A stretch of 64,000 bases of DNA from Schauerella aestuarii (GCF_009866805.1 NZ_SIZW01000042.1:310001-374000); one strand, 5' to 3'. Counted from the first letter of the stretch, positions 53,516-63,322 are shown. Made by a program: numbers and translations. The notes: a model not told the origin generated them from the sequence alone.

Positions 53516-55975
53516 ATGCAACCGGGCAGGGATGTGCGATTTCTCGATGCGGGTGGCGAGATGGGAACGCGGATACGCGACTATCCCTGGAGCGACTCGC
53601 CGCTTGGCGCCACCGCGCAGTGGCCGCAAAGTCTGCGCACGGCGATCGGCCTGATGCTGCGGTCCAAGCAACCGGTCTATATCGCTTGGGGCCCGCGCCT
53701 GATTTCGTTCTACAACGACGCCTACATTCCCTTTTGCGCGGCGAAGCATCCGATCGGTCTGGGGATGCCGTTTGCCGAACTGTGGTCGGAAGTGTGGGAA
53801 GAACTTCGTCCTCTGGTCACCGCAACCCTCGGCGGCGACGCGCAATGGGTAAAGGATATGCCCATCGTGCTGCCCGGCTGCGGCGCCGACGATGTGGCGT
53901 GGTTCAGTTTTTCCTGGGTGCCGCTGCTCGACGATGCGGGCGATGTGGGTGGCATGTATTGCGTGGCCACCGATACTACCGAAACGGTGCTCTCGCAGCA
54001 GCGCCTGCGCGATCTGAATGCCGATCTCGAGCGGCAGATTGCCTTGCGTGCGCACGAGCGCAGCCGCACATGGCACATCAGTCCGGATCTGCTTTCGATT
54101 TTCGGCATGTCGGGCTGCTTCGAAAGCGCCAATCCCGCGTGGACCGCCACGCTGGGATGGGAGGACAGCGAACTCATCGGGCGTCATTACACCGAGTTTG
54201 TCCATCCTGACGATCGCGCGGAAACCGAAGAGGTCGTTCGCCAGCTCGCGAGCGGGCTGCCCTTGTACCGATTCGAGAATCGCTACCGGTGTCGCAATGG
54301 CAGCTATCGCTGGTTGTCGTGGTTCGGGGTGACCGAGAACAATCGCTTCTTTTGCAGTGCGCGCGACGTGACCCAGGCCAAGATGCAAGCGGCCGAACTG
54401 GCCACGCGAACGGCCGAGCGCGATCGGCTCTGGGAGCTGAGCGATGATCTGCTGGTGGTCGCCGATTACGAAGGTCGTCTGCTACGAGTGAGCCCGTCAT
54501 GGACGCGCGTGCTGGGCTACGGCGAATCCGAGCTGTACGCGATGCACTATCGCACCATCCTGCATCCCGACGATTTCGTGAATGTGGTGTCGGAGGCCTT
54601 CGACATCATGCGGGCTACCGGCGAGTCGCGCCGGATCGAGAATCGGTTGTTGCGCCGCGACGGCACGTGGCGCTGGTTTGCGTGGACGATTTCGCCCGAA
54701 CCGGGTGGCGATCGTCTGACGGGCGTGGGGCGCGACATCAGTGTGGAGAAGGAACGCCAACTGGCGCTGGCTTCGGCCCAGGACGCGTTGCGTCAGGCGC
54801 AGAAGATGGAGGCGGTGGGCCAATTGACGGGCGGTCTCGCGCACGACTTCAACAACCTGCTGACGGGCATTACCGGCAGCCTCGAGCTGTTGAAGTTGCG
54901 TCTGGCGCGTGGCGAGACGCAGGGAATCGAGCGCTATGTCGAGACGGCGCAGGGCGCGGCCAAACGTGCCGCATCGCTCACGCATCGTTTGCTGGCATTT
55001 TCGCGCCGGCAAACCCTCGACCCGCGCCACACCGACGTGAACCGCCTGGTGGCCGACATGGATGAGTTGATTCGGCGTACGGTGGGGCCGCAGATCGCGA
55101 CCCTGCAGCAGGTGGCACCCGCGCTCTGGACCACCCTGGTCGACCGCAATCAGCTCGAAAGTGCGTTGCTGAATTTGTGCATCAATGCGCGCGATGCCAT
55201 GCCCGACGGCGGCCGATTGACGATCGCCACCTCGAACGACACCCTTGACGACAAGGCAGCGGGTACGCTTGGCGTACCCGTCGGCGACTATGTGACGTTG
55301 GCGGTGACCGATGATGGGTGCGGCATGACACCTGAAGATATCGCACGGGCCTTCGATCCTTTCTTCACGACCAAGCCGATCGGTCAGGGCACAGGCTTGG
55401 GGCTATCGATGGTGTATGGGTTCGCTCAGCAATCCGACGGCGTGGCGCGGATCGTTTCGCAGGTCGGCCACGGCACCACGGTGCAGATGTATCTGCCACG
55501 TCGTGACGCAGACCGCACCGGCCACACCGAATCGCCGCATCAGGATGAACGTTGCGTGCCGCCAACGTCGGGCGTGCCGAGCGCCGGCGAGGCGTCGGCC
55601 CCCGCCACCGTGCTGGTCATCGACGACGAGCCCGCCATTCGCATGCTCGCCGCCGAAGTGCTGGAAGAGTTGGGTTACGCGACCCTGCAGGCCGAAGATG
55701 GTCCATCGGGGCTGGCGTTGCTGCGCTCACCGGTTGCGATCGATCTGCTGATCACGGATGTGGGCTTGCCGAACGGCATGAACGGGCGCCAGGTGGCCGA
55801 TGCGGCCAAAGTGTTGCGGCCTGCGCTCAAAGTGCTCTTCATTACGGGCTATGCCGAAAACGCGGTCCTCAACCACGGCGATCTGGACGCCGGCATGCAG
55901 GTGTTGACCAAGCCCTTCGCGATGGAGGTATTTGCCCGCCGCGTGGCCGATCTGATCGCGTTGCCGCTTGATTGA
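53516..55975 (+). CDS. PAS-rich hybrid histidine kinase
   Basis: 819-residue soluble kinase. N-terminal PAS-like region (YPWSDSPLGATAQWPQSLR, a start common in bacteriophytochrome-like hybrid kinases), then PAS/PAC pairs with WTATLGWEDSELIGRHYTEF and SPSWTRVLGYGESELYAMHY, a DHp with EAVGQLTGGLAHDFNNLLTG (phospho-acceptor His), HATPase with LNLCINARDAMPDGGRL and DDGCGMTPEDIAR, and a C-terminal receiver (VIDDEPAIRM, LLITDVGLPNGMNG, LTKPFAM). No membrane helix. Works without a visible output partner; probably signals through a separate regulator. Confidence 0.9.
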   Translation: MQPGRDVRFLDAGGEMGTRIRDYPWSDSPLGATAQWPQSLRTAIGLMLRSKQPVYIAWGPRLISFYNDAYIPFCAAKHPIGLGMPFAELWSEVWEELRPLVTATLGGDAQWVKDMPIVLPGCGADDVAWFSFSWVPLLDDAGDVGGMYCVATDTTETVLSQQRLRDLNADLERQIALRAHERSRTWHISPDLLSIFGMSGCFESANPAWTATLGWEDSELIGRHYTEFVHPDDRAETEEVVRQLASGLPLYRFENRYRCRNGSYRWLSWFGVTENNRFFCSARDVTQAKMQAAELATRTAERDRLWELSDDLLVVADYEGRLLRVSPSWTRVLGYGESELYAMHYRTILHPDDFVNVVSEAFDIMRATGESRRIENRLLRRDGTWRWFAWTISPEPGGDRLTGVGRDISVEKERQLALASAQDALRQAQKMEAVGQLTGGLAHDFNNLLTGITGSLELLKLRLARGETQGIERYVETAQGAAKRAASLTHRLLAFSRRQTLDPRHTDVNRLVADMDELIRRTVGPQIATLQQVAPALWTTLVDRNQLESALLNLCINARDAMPDGGRLTIATSNDTLDDKAAGTLGVPVGDYVTLAVTDDGCGMTPEDIARAFDPFFTTKPIGQGTGLGLSMVYGFAQQSDGVARIVSQVGHGTTVQMYLPRRDADRTGHTESPHQDERCVPPTSGVPSAGEASAPATVLVIDDEPAIRMLAAEVLEELGYATLQAEDGPSGLALLRSPVAIDLLITDVGLPNGMNGRQVADAAKVLRPALKVLFITGYAENAVLNHGDLDAGMQVLTKPFAMEVFARRVADLIALPLD

Positions 55976-55984
55976 CCGGTCGGC

Positions 55985-57052
55985 CTACCGGCCGGCGTCG
56001 GCCGGCCGGCAGTCTCGATGGCACAGCGCGCCGCGCCACGCCTGCAGAAAGCTCTGGCGCTTCAGATCGTCCAGATACACGAGCAGTCCGGTTCCCAGCG
56101 CCACGGGCCGCATGGCGCCGGTCAACGCTTGCGCGTCGAGGTCGGTCCGCACGGTCAACATGCGCGATTCGCGCTGCATGGTTTCCTGGCCGCGTGCCGA
56201 CAGCACATAGTCCAGAAAGCGGCGCGCCAATTCCGGGCGACGGGCGTCGCGCGGAATCAACCCCACGCGCGAGACCACCAAAGTGTAGTCGTCGGGACGC
56301 ACGATCGCCAGCGGTGCGCCGGCTGCAATGCGCCGTTGCGCATACGATTCGAGCACGTTGTAGCCCAAGGTCAACTCACCGCGTTCGATGCGGTCCAGCA
56401 GACCGTCGCTGTACTCGTCCACCACGGCGGCGCTGTTGCCCATGGCGGCCCACAGCGCGCCGGCCATGCTGTCGCGGCGCGCGTCCTGCGTGGCGGCCAT
56501 GTAGCCGATGCCGCTGTGCGCTACGTCGTACGTACCGATCCTGCCTTGCAAGGGCCGGGCAGGGTCGCGCAGCATGGCAAGCAATTGCTGACGCGATCTC
56601 GGGGCGTCGCGGGCGGTCATGGCACGGGTGTTGTAGACGATGGTCATGGCTTCGCCGCCGATGCTGAACACCTCATTGCGCCAGCGTGCCCACTCCGGTA
56701 ATGCCGCGGTTTCCGGCGACACGTGAGGCTGGGCGTAGCCATCGTTGACCAGCTTGGTTTGCAGGTCCATGCTGCTGCTTACGATGAGATCAGGCGCGGT
56801 CCGCCTCGCCCGCGCGTCCTCATACAGTGTCTGCGTCGGCAATTCCGTATACACCACGCGCATGCCGGGGTAGAGCGCCTGGAAGTCTTGCAGGATGCCC
56901 AGAAACACCTGCGTATTGGTCGAGGCGTCGATCGTCAGTACGTCGGCCGCATCGGCGGGACCGATGTCCAGCGTTTCACCATCCAGAGCATGGACGGGCG
57001 TCGCCATCCACAGTGCGGCCAGTGCCGAGGCCAGGAGGATGCGCGCTTTCAT
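55985..57052 (-). CDS. Periplasmic solute-binding protein of a three-gene sensing unit
   Basis: 355-residue type II periplasmic binding protein related to iron or organic-acid receptors. Signal peptide to VHALDG (about 23), then a VLTIDASTNTQVFLGILQDF start. No ABC membrane or ATPase gene accompanies it. Its start codon overlaps the kinase stop by four bases (57049-57052), so receptor and kinase are translated together. Expected to bind a ligand and present it to the kinase. Confidence 0.82.
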   Translation of the reverse strand: MKARILLASALAALWMATPVHALDGETLDIGPADAADVLTIDASTNTQVFLGILQDFQALYPGMRVVYTELPTQTLYEDARARRTAPDLIVSSSMDLQTKLVNDGYAQPHVSPETAALPEWARWRNEVFSIGGEAMTIVYNTRAMTARDAPRSRQQLLAMLRDPARPLQGRIGTYDVAHSGIGYMAATQDARRDSMAGALWAAMGNSAAVVDEYSDGLLDRIERGELTLGYNVLESYAQRRIAAGAPLAIVRPDDYTLVVSRVGLIPRDARRPELARRFLDYVLSARGQETMQRESRMLTVRTDLDAQALTGAMRPVALGTGLLVYLDDLKRQSFLQAWRGALCHRDCRPADAGR

Positions 57053-58440
57053 GCTGCCGGCAACCTCACGCTCACGCGCAGTCCGCCCTCGACGCGATTG
57101 GTCATTGCGATCGTGCCGCGATGGCCTTCCACGACGCGGCGTACGATCGATAACCCCAGGCCCGCGCCACTCGCACGCGTGCCTGCGCCGCGCACGAAGC
57201 GATCGAAGATCGTCTGCGCCTGGGCGGGCGGGATGCCGGGGCCCTGATCGTCGATGGTCAATCGCCAGGCGTCGCCGTCCCGATCCAGCGTGACGACCAC
57301 CGGCGTTTGATCCGGCGAGCCGTGCTTGAGCGCGTTGTCGATCAGGTTCTTGACGGCTTCGCGCAGCATCAACGCATCGCCCAGCAGCGGCGCCTGCGCC
57401 AGTGCGCTGTGCCAGATCACATCGGAATGCGGATCGGCTTGGGGCACAACGTCCTGCAACGCGTCGCGCACCAGTTCGACCGCGTCCAGCCGCTCGAAAC
57501 GTTGCAGACTGCTGCGGTGATTGACACTGGCATCGCTGAGCAGCTGATTGACGAGCCGCGTGAGGCGGGCGGCGTTGCGGTCCACCGCCACCAGACTACG
57601 GCGCTGTTCTGCAGGATCATCTTCATCGAGCGCGACCTGCACTTGCGCGCGCAACGCCGCCAGGGGCGTACGCAACTGGTGCGCGGCATCGGCAATGAAC
57701 ACGCGCAGGGTATCGAGGTTGCCCGATAGCCGCGCCATGAAGCCGTTGAGCGCCGCCACGAGCTGCACCAGCTCGCGTGGCACCGGGCTCTCGATGGGGC
57801 GCAGTTCCGAGGCTTGCCGCGTCAAAAGTTCTTTCTCGACGCGAGCCACGGGCCGCAACGAGCGATGCACGCCCACCCACACGAGGGCCAGCACCGCGAG
57901 CGTCAGCACACCGATGATCAGCGTGGCGCGCCAAACGATGTCGCTTGCGAGTGCATCGCGCGCAAGCCGAGTCTGACCCACCTGAACGATCGCCACGGCG
58001 TTGGATTCGGGAGCGGCGATCTCATGCCGCAACACGGCGAAGCGCACCAGTTCGCCGCTGTAAAGGGCATCGAAGAGCGCAGGCTGATGGTCTTTGCTCG
58101 TCAAGCGGGGCGGGGCGGGCAAGTCGGGATAGCCTGTGAGCACGCGACCGGCGCCGTCCGTCACGCGATAGAACACGCGATCGTTGGCGGCCAGCGACAA
58201 CACTTCCAACGCCGCGTAAGGCATGTCCATGTGCCAGGCGCCTTGCACGAGTTGCAGGCTGTCGGTCATCGACAGCACCGAAGCTTGCAACAGATGGTCG
58301 TACGAGGTATCGGCGGCCTGTCGGCCATAGCCACGTGCCGCCCCGTAAAGCACCAGCATGGCGGCAATGAAGAGGGCGCACAACGGCACCAATAGCCGCC
58401 GCCGGATCGACCAGCGGGCGAGCGCGGAAAACTCACGCAT
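57049..58440 (-). CDS. TctE-like sensor histidine kinase
   Basis: 463 residues. First helix about 15-34 (LLVPLCALFIAAMLVLYGAA), a periplasmic domain of about 120 residues with YDHLLQASVLSMTDSLQLVQ, second helix (TLIIGVLTLAVLALVWVGV), HAMP, DHp with IADAAHQLRTPLAALRAQVQ (His as acceptor, Gln next), HATPase with NLIDNALKHGS and DDQGPGIP. Family TctE members sense tricarboxylates. ATG at 58440 overlaps the regulator gene by eight bases. Confidence 0.9.
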   Translation of the reverse strand: MREFSALARWSIRRRLLVPLCALFIAAMLVLYGAARGYGRQAADTSYDHLLQASVLSMTDSLQLVQGAWHMDMPYAALEVLSLAANDRVFYRVTDGAGRVLTGYPDLPAPPRLTSKDHQPALFDALYSGELVRFAVLRHEIAAPESNAVAIVQVGQTRLARDALASDIVWRATLIIGVLTLAVLALVWVGVHRSLRPVARVEKELLTRQASELRPIESPVPRELVQLVAALNGFMARLSGNLDTLRVFIADAAHQLRTPLAALRAQVQVALDEDDPAEQRRSLVAVDRNAARLTRLVNQLLSDASVNHRSSLQRFERLDAVELVRDALQDVVPQADPHSDVIWHSALAQAPLLGDALMLREAVKNLIDNALKHGSPDQTPVVVTLDRDGDAWRLTIDDQGPGIPPAQAQTIFDRFVRGAGTRASGAGLGLSIVRRVVEGHRGTIAMTNRVEGGLRVSVRLPAA

Positions 58441-59122
58441 CGTCACTGGCCGGCGGGCGATCGGCGTGCAGGATGTAGCCGGCGCCGCGCGAGGTTTCGA
58501 TGCGCAGTGGCGTACCGTCGAGCTTCTTGCGCAGGCGCGCGATGTACACCTCGATCGCATTGGGGCCCGCGTCATCATCGAAGGCAAACAGCTTGTGCGA
58601 GATCTCTTCCTTGCTGACCACGCGACCCAGGCCACGCAGCAGGATTTCCAGCAGACTGTATTCCCGCTTGGGCAGATCGAGCCGCACTTCGCCGAAGGTG
58701 ACCTGGCGCGCCGCGCCATCGATGGTGAGGCCGCCAAAACGCGTGATTTCCGACGCGTGGCCCGTGGGCCGGCGCAGCAGGGCGCGACACCGCGCTTCGA
58801 GCTCACGAAAGTCGAATGGCTTGCCCAGGTAATCGTCGGCGCCCACATCCAGCGCATTGACGCGATCTTCGATATCGGCGCGCGCCGTCAGCATCAATAC
58901 CGGTGTTTTGTCGCCGCGTTCGCGCAGGCGCATCAGGATGTCGAGGCCGCTCAGGCGCGGCAGGCCCACGTCGAGCACGATCAGATCGAAGTGCTCATAT
59001 TCGAGCACGCCACTCGCGGTGAGGCCATCGCTTTGCCAGTCCACCGCATGGCCGACACGCCGCAACCGACGCACCAGGGCGTCGGCCAGATCGTCATCGT
59101 CTTCGATTACCAGGATGCGCAT
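58433..59122 (-). CDS. TctD-like response regulator
   Basis: 229-residue OmpR-family regulator. Receiver MRILVIEDDDDLADALVRRL with D51 as phospho-acceptor and YLGKPFDF; winged helix LPKREYSLLEILLRGLGRVV, EVYIARLRKKLDG, ETSRGAGYILHA. Divergent from the CitMHS gene across 133 bases, a common layout for TctDE-type control of citrate uptake. ATG at 59122 gives the normal start; nine further residues upstream are in frame. Confidence 0.92.
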   Translation of the reverse strand: MRILVIEDDDDLADALVRRLRRVGHAVDWQSDGLTASGVLEYEHFDLIVLDVGLPRLSGLDILMRLRERGDKTPVLMLTARADIEDRVNALDVGADDYLGKPFDFRELEARCRALLRRPTGHASEITRFGGLTIDGAARQVTFGEVRLDLPKREYSLLEILLRGLGRVVSKEEISHKLFAFDDDAGPNAIEVYIARLRKKLDGTPLRIETSRGAGYILHADRPPASDDA

Positions 59123-59255
59123 GTCGAAAATTGTCGCACATGGCGGCACGTTTGGACTTTCTGCAGGATGACAGGTGGCCGACAGCTTTTCCTCCTACGC
59201 TGCGCCTTCCCCCAATCAGAGGGGTGCATCAGATAACGATCAGGAGACAACAAGC

Positions 59256-60617
59256 ATGGTTCTAACACTGCTCGGCTTTGGCATGGTGATCACGTTCATG
59301 ACGTTGATCATGATGAAACGCCTATCGCCGCTCGTTGCCCTGATCCTCGTTCCCATCGTCTTCGCATTGATCGGCGGCTTTGCACCCGGCATGGGCGAGA
59401 TGATGCTCGACGGCATCCGCAAGATTGCGCCGACGGGGGTGATGCTGATGTTCGCCATCCTGTATTTCGGCATCATGATCGACGCGGGGCTGTTCGACCC
59501 CATCGTCGGCCGCATTCTCAAGATCGTCAAAGGCGACCCGTTGAAGATCGTGGTGGGCACCACCGTGCTCGCCTTGCTGATTTCGCTGGATGGCGATGGC
59601 TCCACCACCTACATGATCACGGTGGCGTCGATGCTGCCGCTGTATCGACGCCTGAAAATGAACGCGCTCAACATGACCTGTCTGGCGATGCTGGCGAGCG
59701 GCTTGATGAACCTTACGCCCTGGGGCGGTCCCACGGCGCGCGCCGCCAGTGCCTTGCACGTGGATCCGGGTGAGGTGTTCATCCCGATGATCCCCGCCAT
59801 GGCCGTGGCGATCGTGGCACTGCTGGGGTTGTCGTTCTATCTGGGATTGCGTGAGCGCCGCCGCCTGGGAACGCTGTCGTTGCCGGGCGCCGGCGCAGCG
59901 CTGGGCCCCAACGTGGACACCTTCGATATCGACGATCAGAACGACGGCGGTCAAAATCCGCCAAACGTCGAGAATGATGAAGACCTGCGCCGTCCGAAAC
60001 TGTTGTGGGTGAACGCCGCGTTGACGTTGGCCTTGATGGTGACGCTGGTGATGGGCCTGTTGCCGATGTCGGTGTTGTTCATGATCGGCTTCGCGATTGC
60101 GATGGTGATCAACTACCCCAATCTCGCCGAGCAGCGCCGCCGCGTCAATCACTATGCCGGCAACGTGCTGTCGGTGGTCTCGCTGATTTTCGCCGCAGGT
60201 ATCTTCACCGGCATTCTGGGTGGCACCGGCATGGTCGAAGCGATGTCGCGCAGCTTGTTGGCGGTGATCCCCGATTCGATGGGCCCGTATCTGGCCGTGA
60301 TCACCGCGATCGTCAGCATGCCGTTCACGTTCTTCATGTCCAACGATGCTTTCTATTTCGGCGTACTGCCGATCCTGGGCGAGGCCGCGCAAGGCTACGG
60401 CATCTCTGCCGTTGAAATGGCGCGCGCGTCGCTGATCGGTCAACCGGTTCACCTGCTGAGCCCGCTCGTGCCGTCGACGTACCTGCTGGTGGGCATGGCG
60501 CACGTCGATTTCGGCGATCACCAGCGCTTCACGCTCAAGTGGGCCGTGCTCATCTGCATGGTGCTGATGCTTGCAGCGTTGGCGCTGGGCCTGTTTCCGG
60601 TGACCGGTACGCCCTGA
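59256..60617 (+). CDS. CitMHS-family citrate transporter
   Basis: 453-residue secondary carrier with about 12 helices (e.g. MLMFAILYFGIMIDAGLFDP, LLISLDGDGSTTYMIT, NLTPWGGPTARAASALHVDP). CitMHS proteins import citrate complexed with magnesium or calcium using proton symport. A hydrophilic loop (NVDTFDIDDQNDGGQNPPNV) is a little longer than usual. ATG at 59256 has CAGGAG nine bases upstream. Divergent from the TctD/TctE-like system, which probably activates it in response to citrate. Confidence 0.92.
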   Translation: MVLTLLGFGMVITFMTLIMMKRLSPLVALILVPIVFALIGGFAPGMGEMMLDGIRKIAPTGVMLMFAILYFGIMIDAGLFDPIVGRILKIVKGDPLKIVVGTTVLALLISLDGDGSTTYMITVASMLPLYRRLKMNALNMTCLAMLASGLMNLTPWGGPTARAASALHVDPGEVFIPMIPAMAVAIVALLGLSFYLGLRERRRLGTLSLPGAGAALGPNVDTFDIDDQNDGGQNPPNVENDEDLRRPKLLWVNAALTLALMVTLVMGLLPMSVLFMIGFAIAMVINYPNLAEQRRRVNHYAGNVLSVVSLIFAAGIFTGILGGTGMVEAMSRSLLAVIPDSMGPYLAVITAIVSMPFTFFMSNDAFYFGVLPILGEAAQGYGISAVEMARASLIGQPVHLLSPLVPSTYLLVGMAHVDFGDHQRFTLKWAVLICMVLMLAALALGLFPVTGTP

Positions 60618-60659
60618 GGTGCCAGGGGTCGCCGTTAACGTTATCGACAGGGAGGCGGC

Positions 60660-61400
60660 ATGACATTGCGCATTGCCTACGTGACCGGCGGCATGGGCAG
60701 CATCGGTACCGCGGTGTGCCAGGCGCTGGCCCGCAGCGGCCATCGTGTGGTGGCGGGGTGCGGGCCCGCATCGCCGCGGCGGGCCGCCTGGCTCAAGTAC
60801 CAGCAATCGCTGGGCTTCGACTTCGTGGCGTCCGAAGGGGATGCGCGCGACTGGGCCTCGACCGAAGCGGCATTCGCGCAGGTGCGCCGTGAGATGGGCG
60901 ACATCGATGTGCTCGTCAACAATGCCGGCGGCGCGCGCGACGTGCTCTTTCGCAATATGACGCGCGACGATTGGACCGCGATCGTGCACGGCAATCTCGA
61001 TGTGCTCTACAACGTGACCAAGCAAGTGGTCGAACGCATGAGCACGCGCGGATGGGGCCGCATCGTGAACATCGCCTCGGTGAGCGCGAGCAAAGGCCAG
61101 ATCGGCCAACTCAATTACGCCACCGCCAAGGGCGCGATGCTCGGCTTTTCGCGTTCGCTGGCGTTGGAAGTCGCGGCCCGTGGCGTCACGGTCAACACCG
61201 TATCGCCCGGCTATATCGAAAGCCCGGCGATGGGCTCGTTTCCACCCGATCGACTGGATCGTCTATGCACGGCGATTCCGGTCAAACGGCTGGGGCGCCC
61301 TGAAGAAGTGGCCGCCGTGTGTGCGTGGCTGGCGTCGGACGACGCAGCATTCATCACCGGCGCGGATTATCCGGTGAATGGCGGCGTCCACATGGGCTGA
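60660..61400 (+). CDS. PhbB-like acetoacetyl-CoA reductase / SDR
   Basis: 246-residue short-chain dehydrogenase. TGGMGSIGTAVCQALARSG, NNAGGARDVLFRNMTRDDW, catalytic Ser in NIASVSASKGQ, Tyr/Lys in YATAKGAMLGFSRSL and VNTVSPGYIESPAM are the acetoacetyl-CoA reductase pattern. In that group it makes 3-hydroxybutyryl-CoA for polyhydroxybutyrate. No phaC or phaA gene is near, so another 3-oxo substrate is possible. Good GGAGG ribosome site. Follows the citrate carrier by 42 bases; cotranscription is possible. Confidence 0.85.
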   Translation: MTLRIAYVTGGMGSIGTAVCQALARSGHRVVAGCGPASPRRAAWLKYQQSLGFDFVASEGDARDWASTEAAFAQVRREMGDIDVLVNNAGGARDVLFRNMTRDDWTAIVHGNLDVLYNVTKQVVERMSTRGWGRIVNIASVSASKGQIGQLNYATAKGAMLGFSRSLALEVAARGVTVNTVSPGYIESPAMGSFPPDRLDRLCTAIPVKRLGRPEEVAAVCAWLASDDAAFITGADYPVNGGVHMG

Positions 61401-61538
61401 GCCCGGGAGTGAGCATAACGCTCTTCATGCAAATGCTCAGCGAGCGGCGCGACATCGGCAATTCTGCACGCGCGCCTGTCGATGGCGGGTCTGAGCGATG
61501 GTGGGACTGATGCATGAGCCGGGTGGGGCGGTAAGCCG

Positions 61539-62201
61539 CTACGCCTTGTCCGCCAGATAGGGATGCAGCGCAGTCACGGTATTCATCACGTGCTGCCGCA
61601 TGGCCGTCTCGCACACGTCCGGATCTTTTGTGTGCAGCGCTGCGACCAACTCCTGATGCGCCTCCCGCATGCGAAAGACGCGCCCGGGCTGGCTTGCCCA
61701 CATGCGCATGTACGGCTCGACCACCGAATGCAGATCTGCAATCTGGCGCAGCAGCCGCGGTTGCCGGCAGAAACCGCATAGATACTCGTGAAACTCGCGG
61801 TGCGAGGTCGTCCAGTCGAGATAATCGCCCGTGCCCAGTTCGATCTGGTCGAGCATGCTGGTAAGCCGGCGCAGGTGCTCGGCATTCATGTTCTGCACCG
61901 CATTGCGCATGGCCAGGCCTTCCAGCACGGAACGCATGTCGAACACTTCCTGCATCTCCTGACGATTGAGGCCGCGCACGACCGCGCCGCGATTGGCGCG
62001 AATGTCGACCAGCCCCTCGGACGCCAGGCGGCGCAGCGCACCGCGCACCGGCATGCGGCTCGTCCCGATCCCTGCCGCAATGACATCCGGCACGAGCCGC
62101 TCGCCCGCACCGAAGGCGCCCAGGCGGATCTGCCGGTGTATATAGCGATACGCCTCGTCCTCGGCGGTGAGGGCGAAATTGGAAACCGCAGCGCCATCCA
62201 T
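61539..62201 (-). CDS. GntR-family regulator, FCD/FadR subgroup
   Basis: 220 residues. N-terminal winged helix (AYRYIHRQIRLGAFGAGERL, DVIAAGIGTSRMPVRGALRR, LASEGLVDIRANRGAVV, about 15-80) and an all-helical FCD effector domain with EVFDMRSVLEGLAMRNAV and HREFH metal or ligand site. ATG at 62201 has AAGGAGAG. Divergent from the third Bug receptor; probably represses it in the absence of a carboxylate ligand. A 6-5-6 inverted repeat overlaps its own ribosome site. Confidence 0.9.
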   Translation of the reverse strand: MDGAAVSNFALTAEDEAYRYIHRQIRLGAFGAGERLVPDVIAAGIGTSRMPVRGALRRLASEGLVDIRANRGAVVRGLNRQEMQEVFDMRSVLEGLAMRNAVQNMNAEHLRRLTSMLDQIELGTGDYLDWTTSHREFHEYLCGFCRQPRLLRQIADLHSVVEPYMRMWASQPGRVFRMREAHQELVAALHTKDPDVCETAMRQHVMNTVTALHPYLADKA

Positions 62202-62213
62202 CGATGCTCTCCT

Positions 62214-62230
62214 TGATGCAACACGCATCA
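62214..62230. promoter_or_regulatory. Inverted repeat between GntR and Bug genes
   Basis: TGATGC-AACAC-GCATCA, a perfect 6-bp inverted repeat with five-base spacer, just upstream of the GntR ribosome site. Suitable as the GntR operator; an alternative is a small hairpin in its leader. Confidence 0.45.
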
Positions 62231-62334
62231 TAATCGCTGTAAGACTGGATCCACGTAGCCAGAGATCCATAAAAATGATACGCTCTTTTAGCGTCTACAA
62301 CGAATGTTCTGAAAATTGCATAGGGGAAAAAGCA

Positions 62335-63312
62335 GTGAAAGCAAACATGCTCAAGACGGTACTGGCGGCGAGTGCGATGGCCTTTGCCGCAGGCGCGACC
62401 GCACAATCGGCGGATGCCTGGCCCGAGCGCCCAGTGCGCATCGTGGTGCCGTTCCAGGCCGGTTCGGCCACCGACCTGATCTCGCGTCAGCTCGGCAATG
62501 CGCTGGCCAAGGAACTGGGCCAGCCCTTCATCATCGAAGCGCGGCCGGGGGCCGCTGCCGCAATCGGCAGCTCGATGGTGGCCCGCGCCGAGCCCGATGG
62601 CTACACGTTGTTGATGGGCGGCCCGGCGGCCAACGTCACCAACCGCTTCCTGAACAAGAATCTGAGCTACGACCCCGACAAGTTCGGCCTGGTCTCGATG
62701 GTGGCCTATACGCCCAACATCCTGCTCGCCAATCCCTCGCAGCCGTTCAAGAACCTTCCCGAGATGGTGGCGTATGCCAAAGCCAATCCCGGCAAGCTGA
62801 CCTATGCGTCGTTCGGCACGGGCACCACCTCGCACATGGCAGGTGAAATGCTCAAGAACGTGGCCGGCATCGATATTCTGCATATTCCGTTCAAGGGCGC
62901 TGGCGAAGCCATTCCCGCCTTGCTGAGCGGTCAGGTGTCGATGTACTTCGACACGATCATGACGGGTCTGCCGCAAGTGAAGGCGGGCAAGCTGGTGCCG
63001 CTGGGCATGTCCAACGCCAAGCGTTCGGATCTCGCCCCGGAAATTCCCACGATTGCCGAGCAGGGCTTTGCCGGTTACGACATCGCGCCGTGGTACGGCA
63101 TCGTGGCGCCGGGCGGCACGCCGGAGCCGATCCTCGACAAGCTCAACGTCGCGATCAACAAGGTACTGCAGGACAAAGACCTGCGCGACAAGCTGGCCGA
63201 AGCCGGCGCGGAGCCGCGTGGCGGCAGCCGCGCTGAATTTGCCGCATTCATCAAGAGCGAAATTCCGCGTACGCAAAAACTGGTCGAACAAGCCGGTATC
63301 ACGGCGCAGTAA
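62335..63312 (+). CDS. Bug-family periplasmic solute receptor
   Basis: 325 residues from a GTG start with AGGGGA seven bases upstream; ATG at 62347 is an alternative. Signal peptide to ATAQS-AD, then WPERPVRIVVPFQAGSATDL, and DLAPEIPTIAEQGFAGYDI. Third orphan Bug receptor of the window. Divergent from the GntR regulator and followed after a strong hairpin by the gamma-glutamyltransferase gene. It may supply that enzyme's substrate, though the link is only positional. Confidence 0.9.
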   Translation: MKANMLKTVLAASAMAFAAGATAQSADAWPERPVRIVVPFQAGSATDLISRQLGNALAKELGQPFIIEARPGAAAAIGSSMVARAEPDGYTLLMGGPAANVTNRFLNKNLSYDPDKFGLVSMVAYTPNILLANPSQPFKNLPEMVAYAKANPGKLTYASFGTGTTSHMAGEMLKNVAGIDILHIPFKGAGEAIPALLSGQVSMYFDTIMTGLPQVKAGKLVPLGMSNAKRSDLAPEIPTIAEQGFAGYDIAPWYGIVAPGGTPEPILDKLNVAINKVLQDKDLRDKLAEAGAEPRGGSRAEFAAFIKSEIPRTQKLVEQAGITAQ

Positions 63313-63322
63313 TCTGCTTTCC

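Noticed and set aside
61354-63291. 645-residue minus-strand open frame across GntR and Bug genes
   Set aside because: Covers two real genes in the wrong frame or strand and has no domain likeness.
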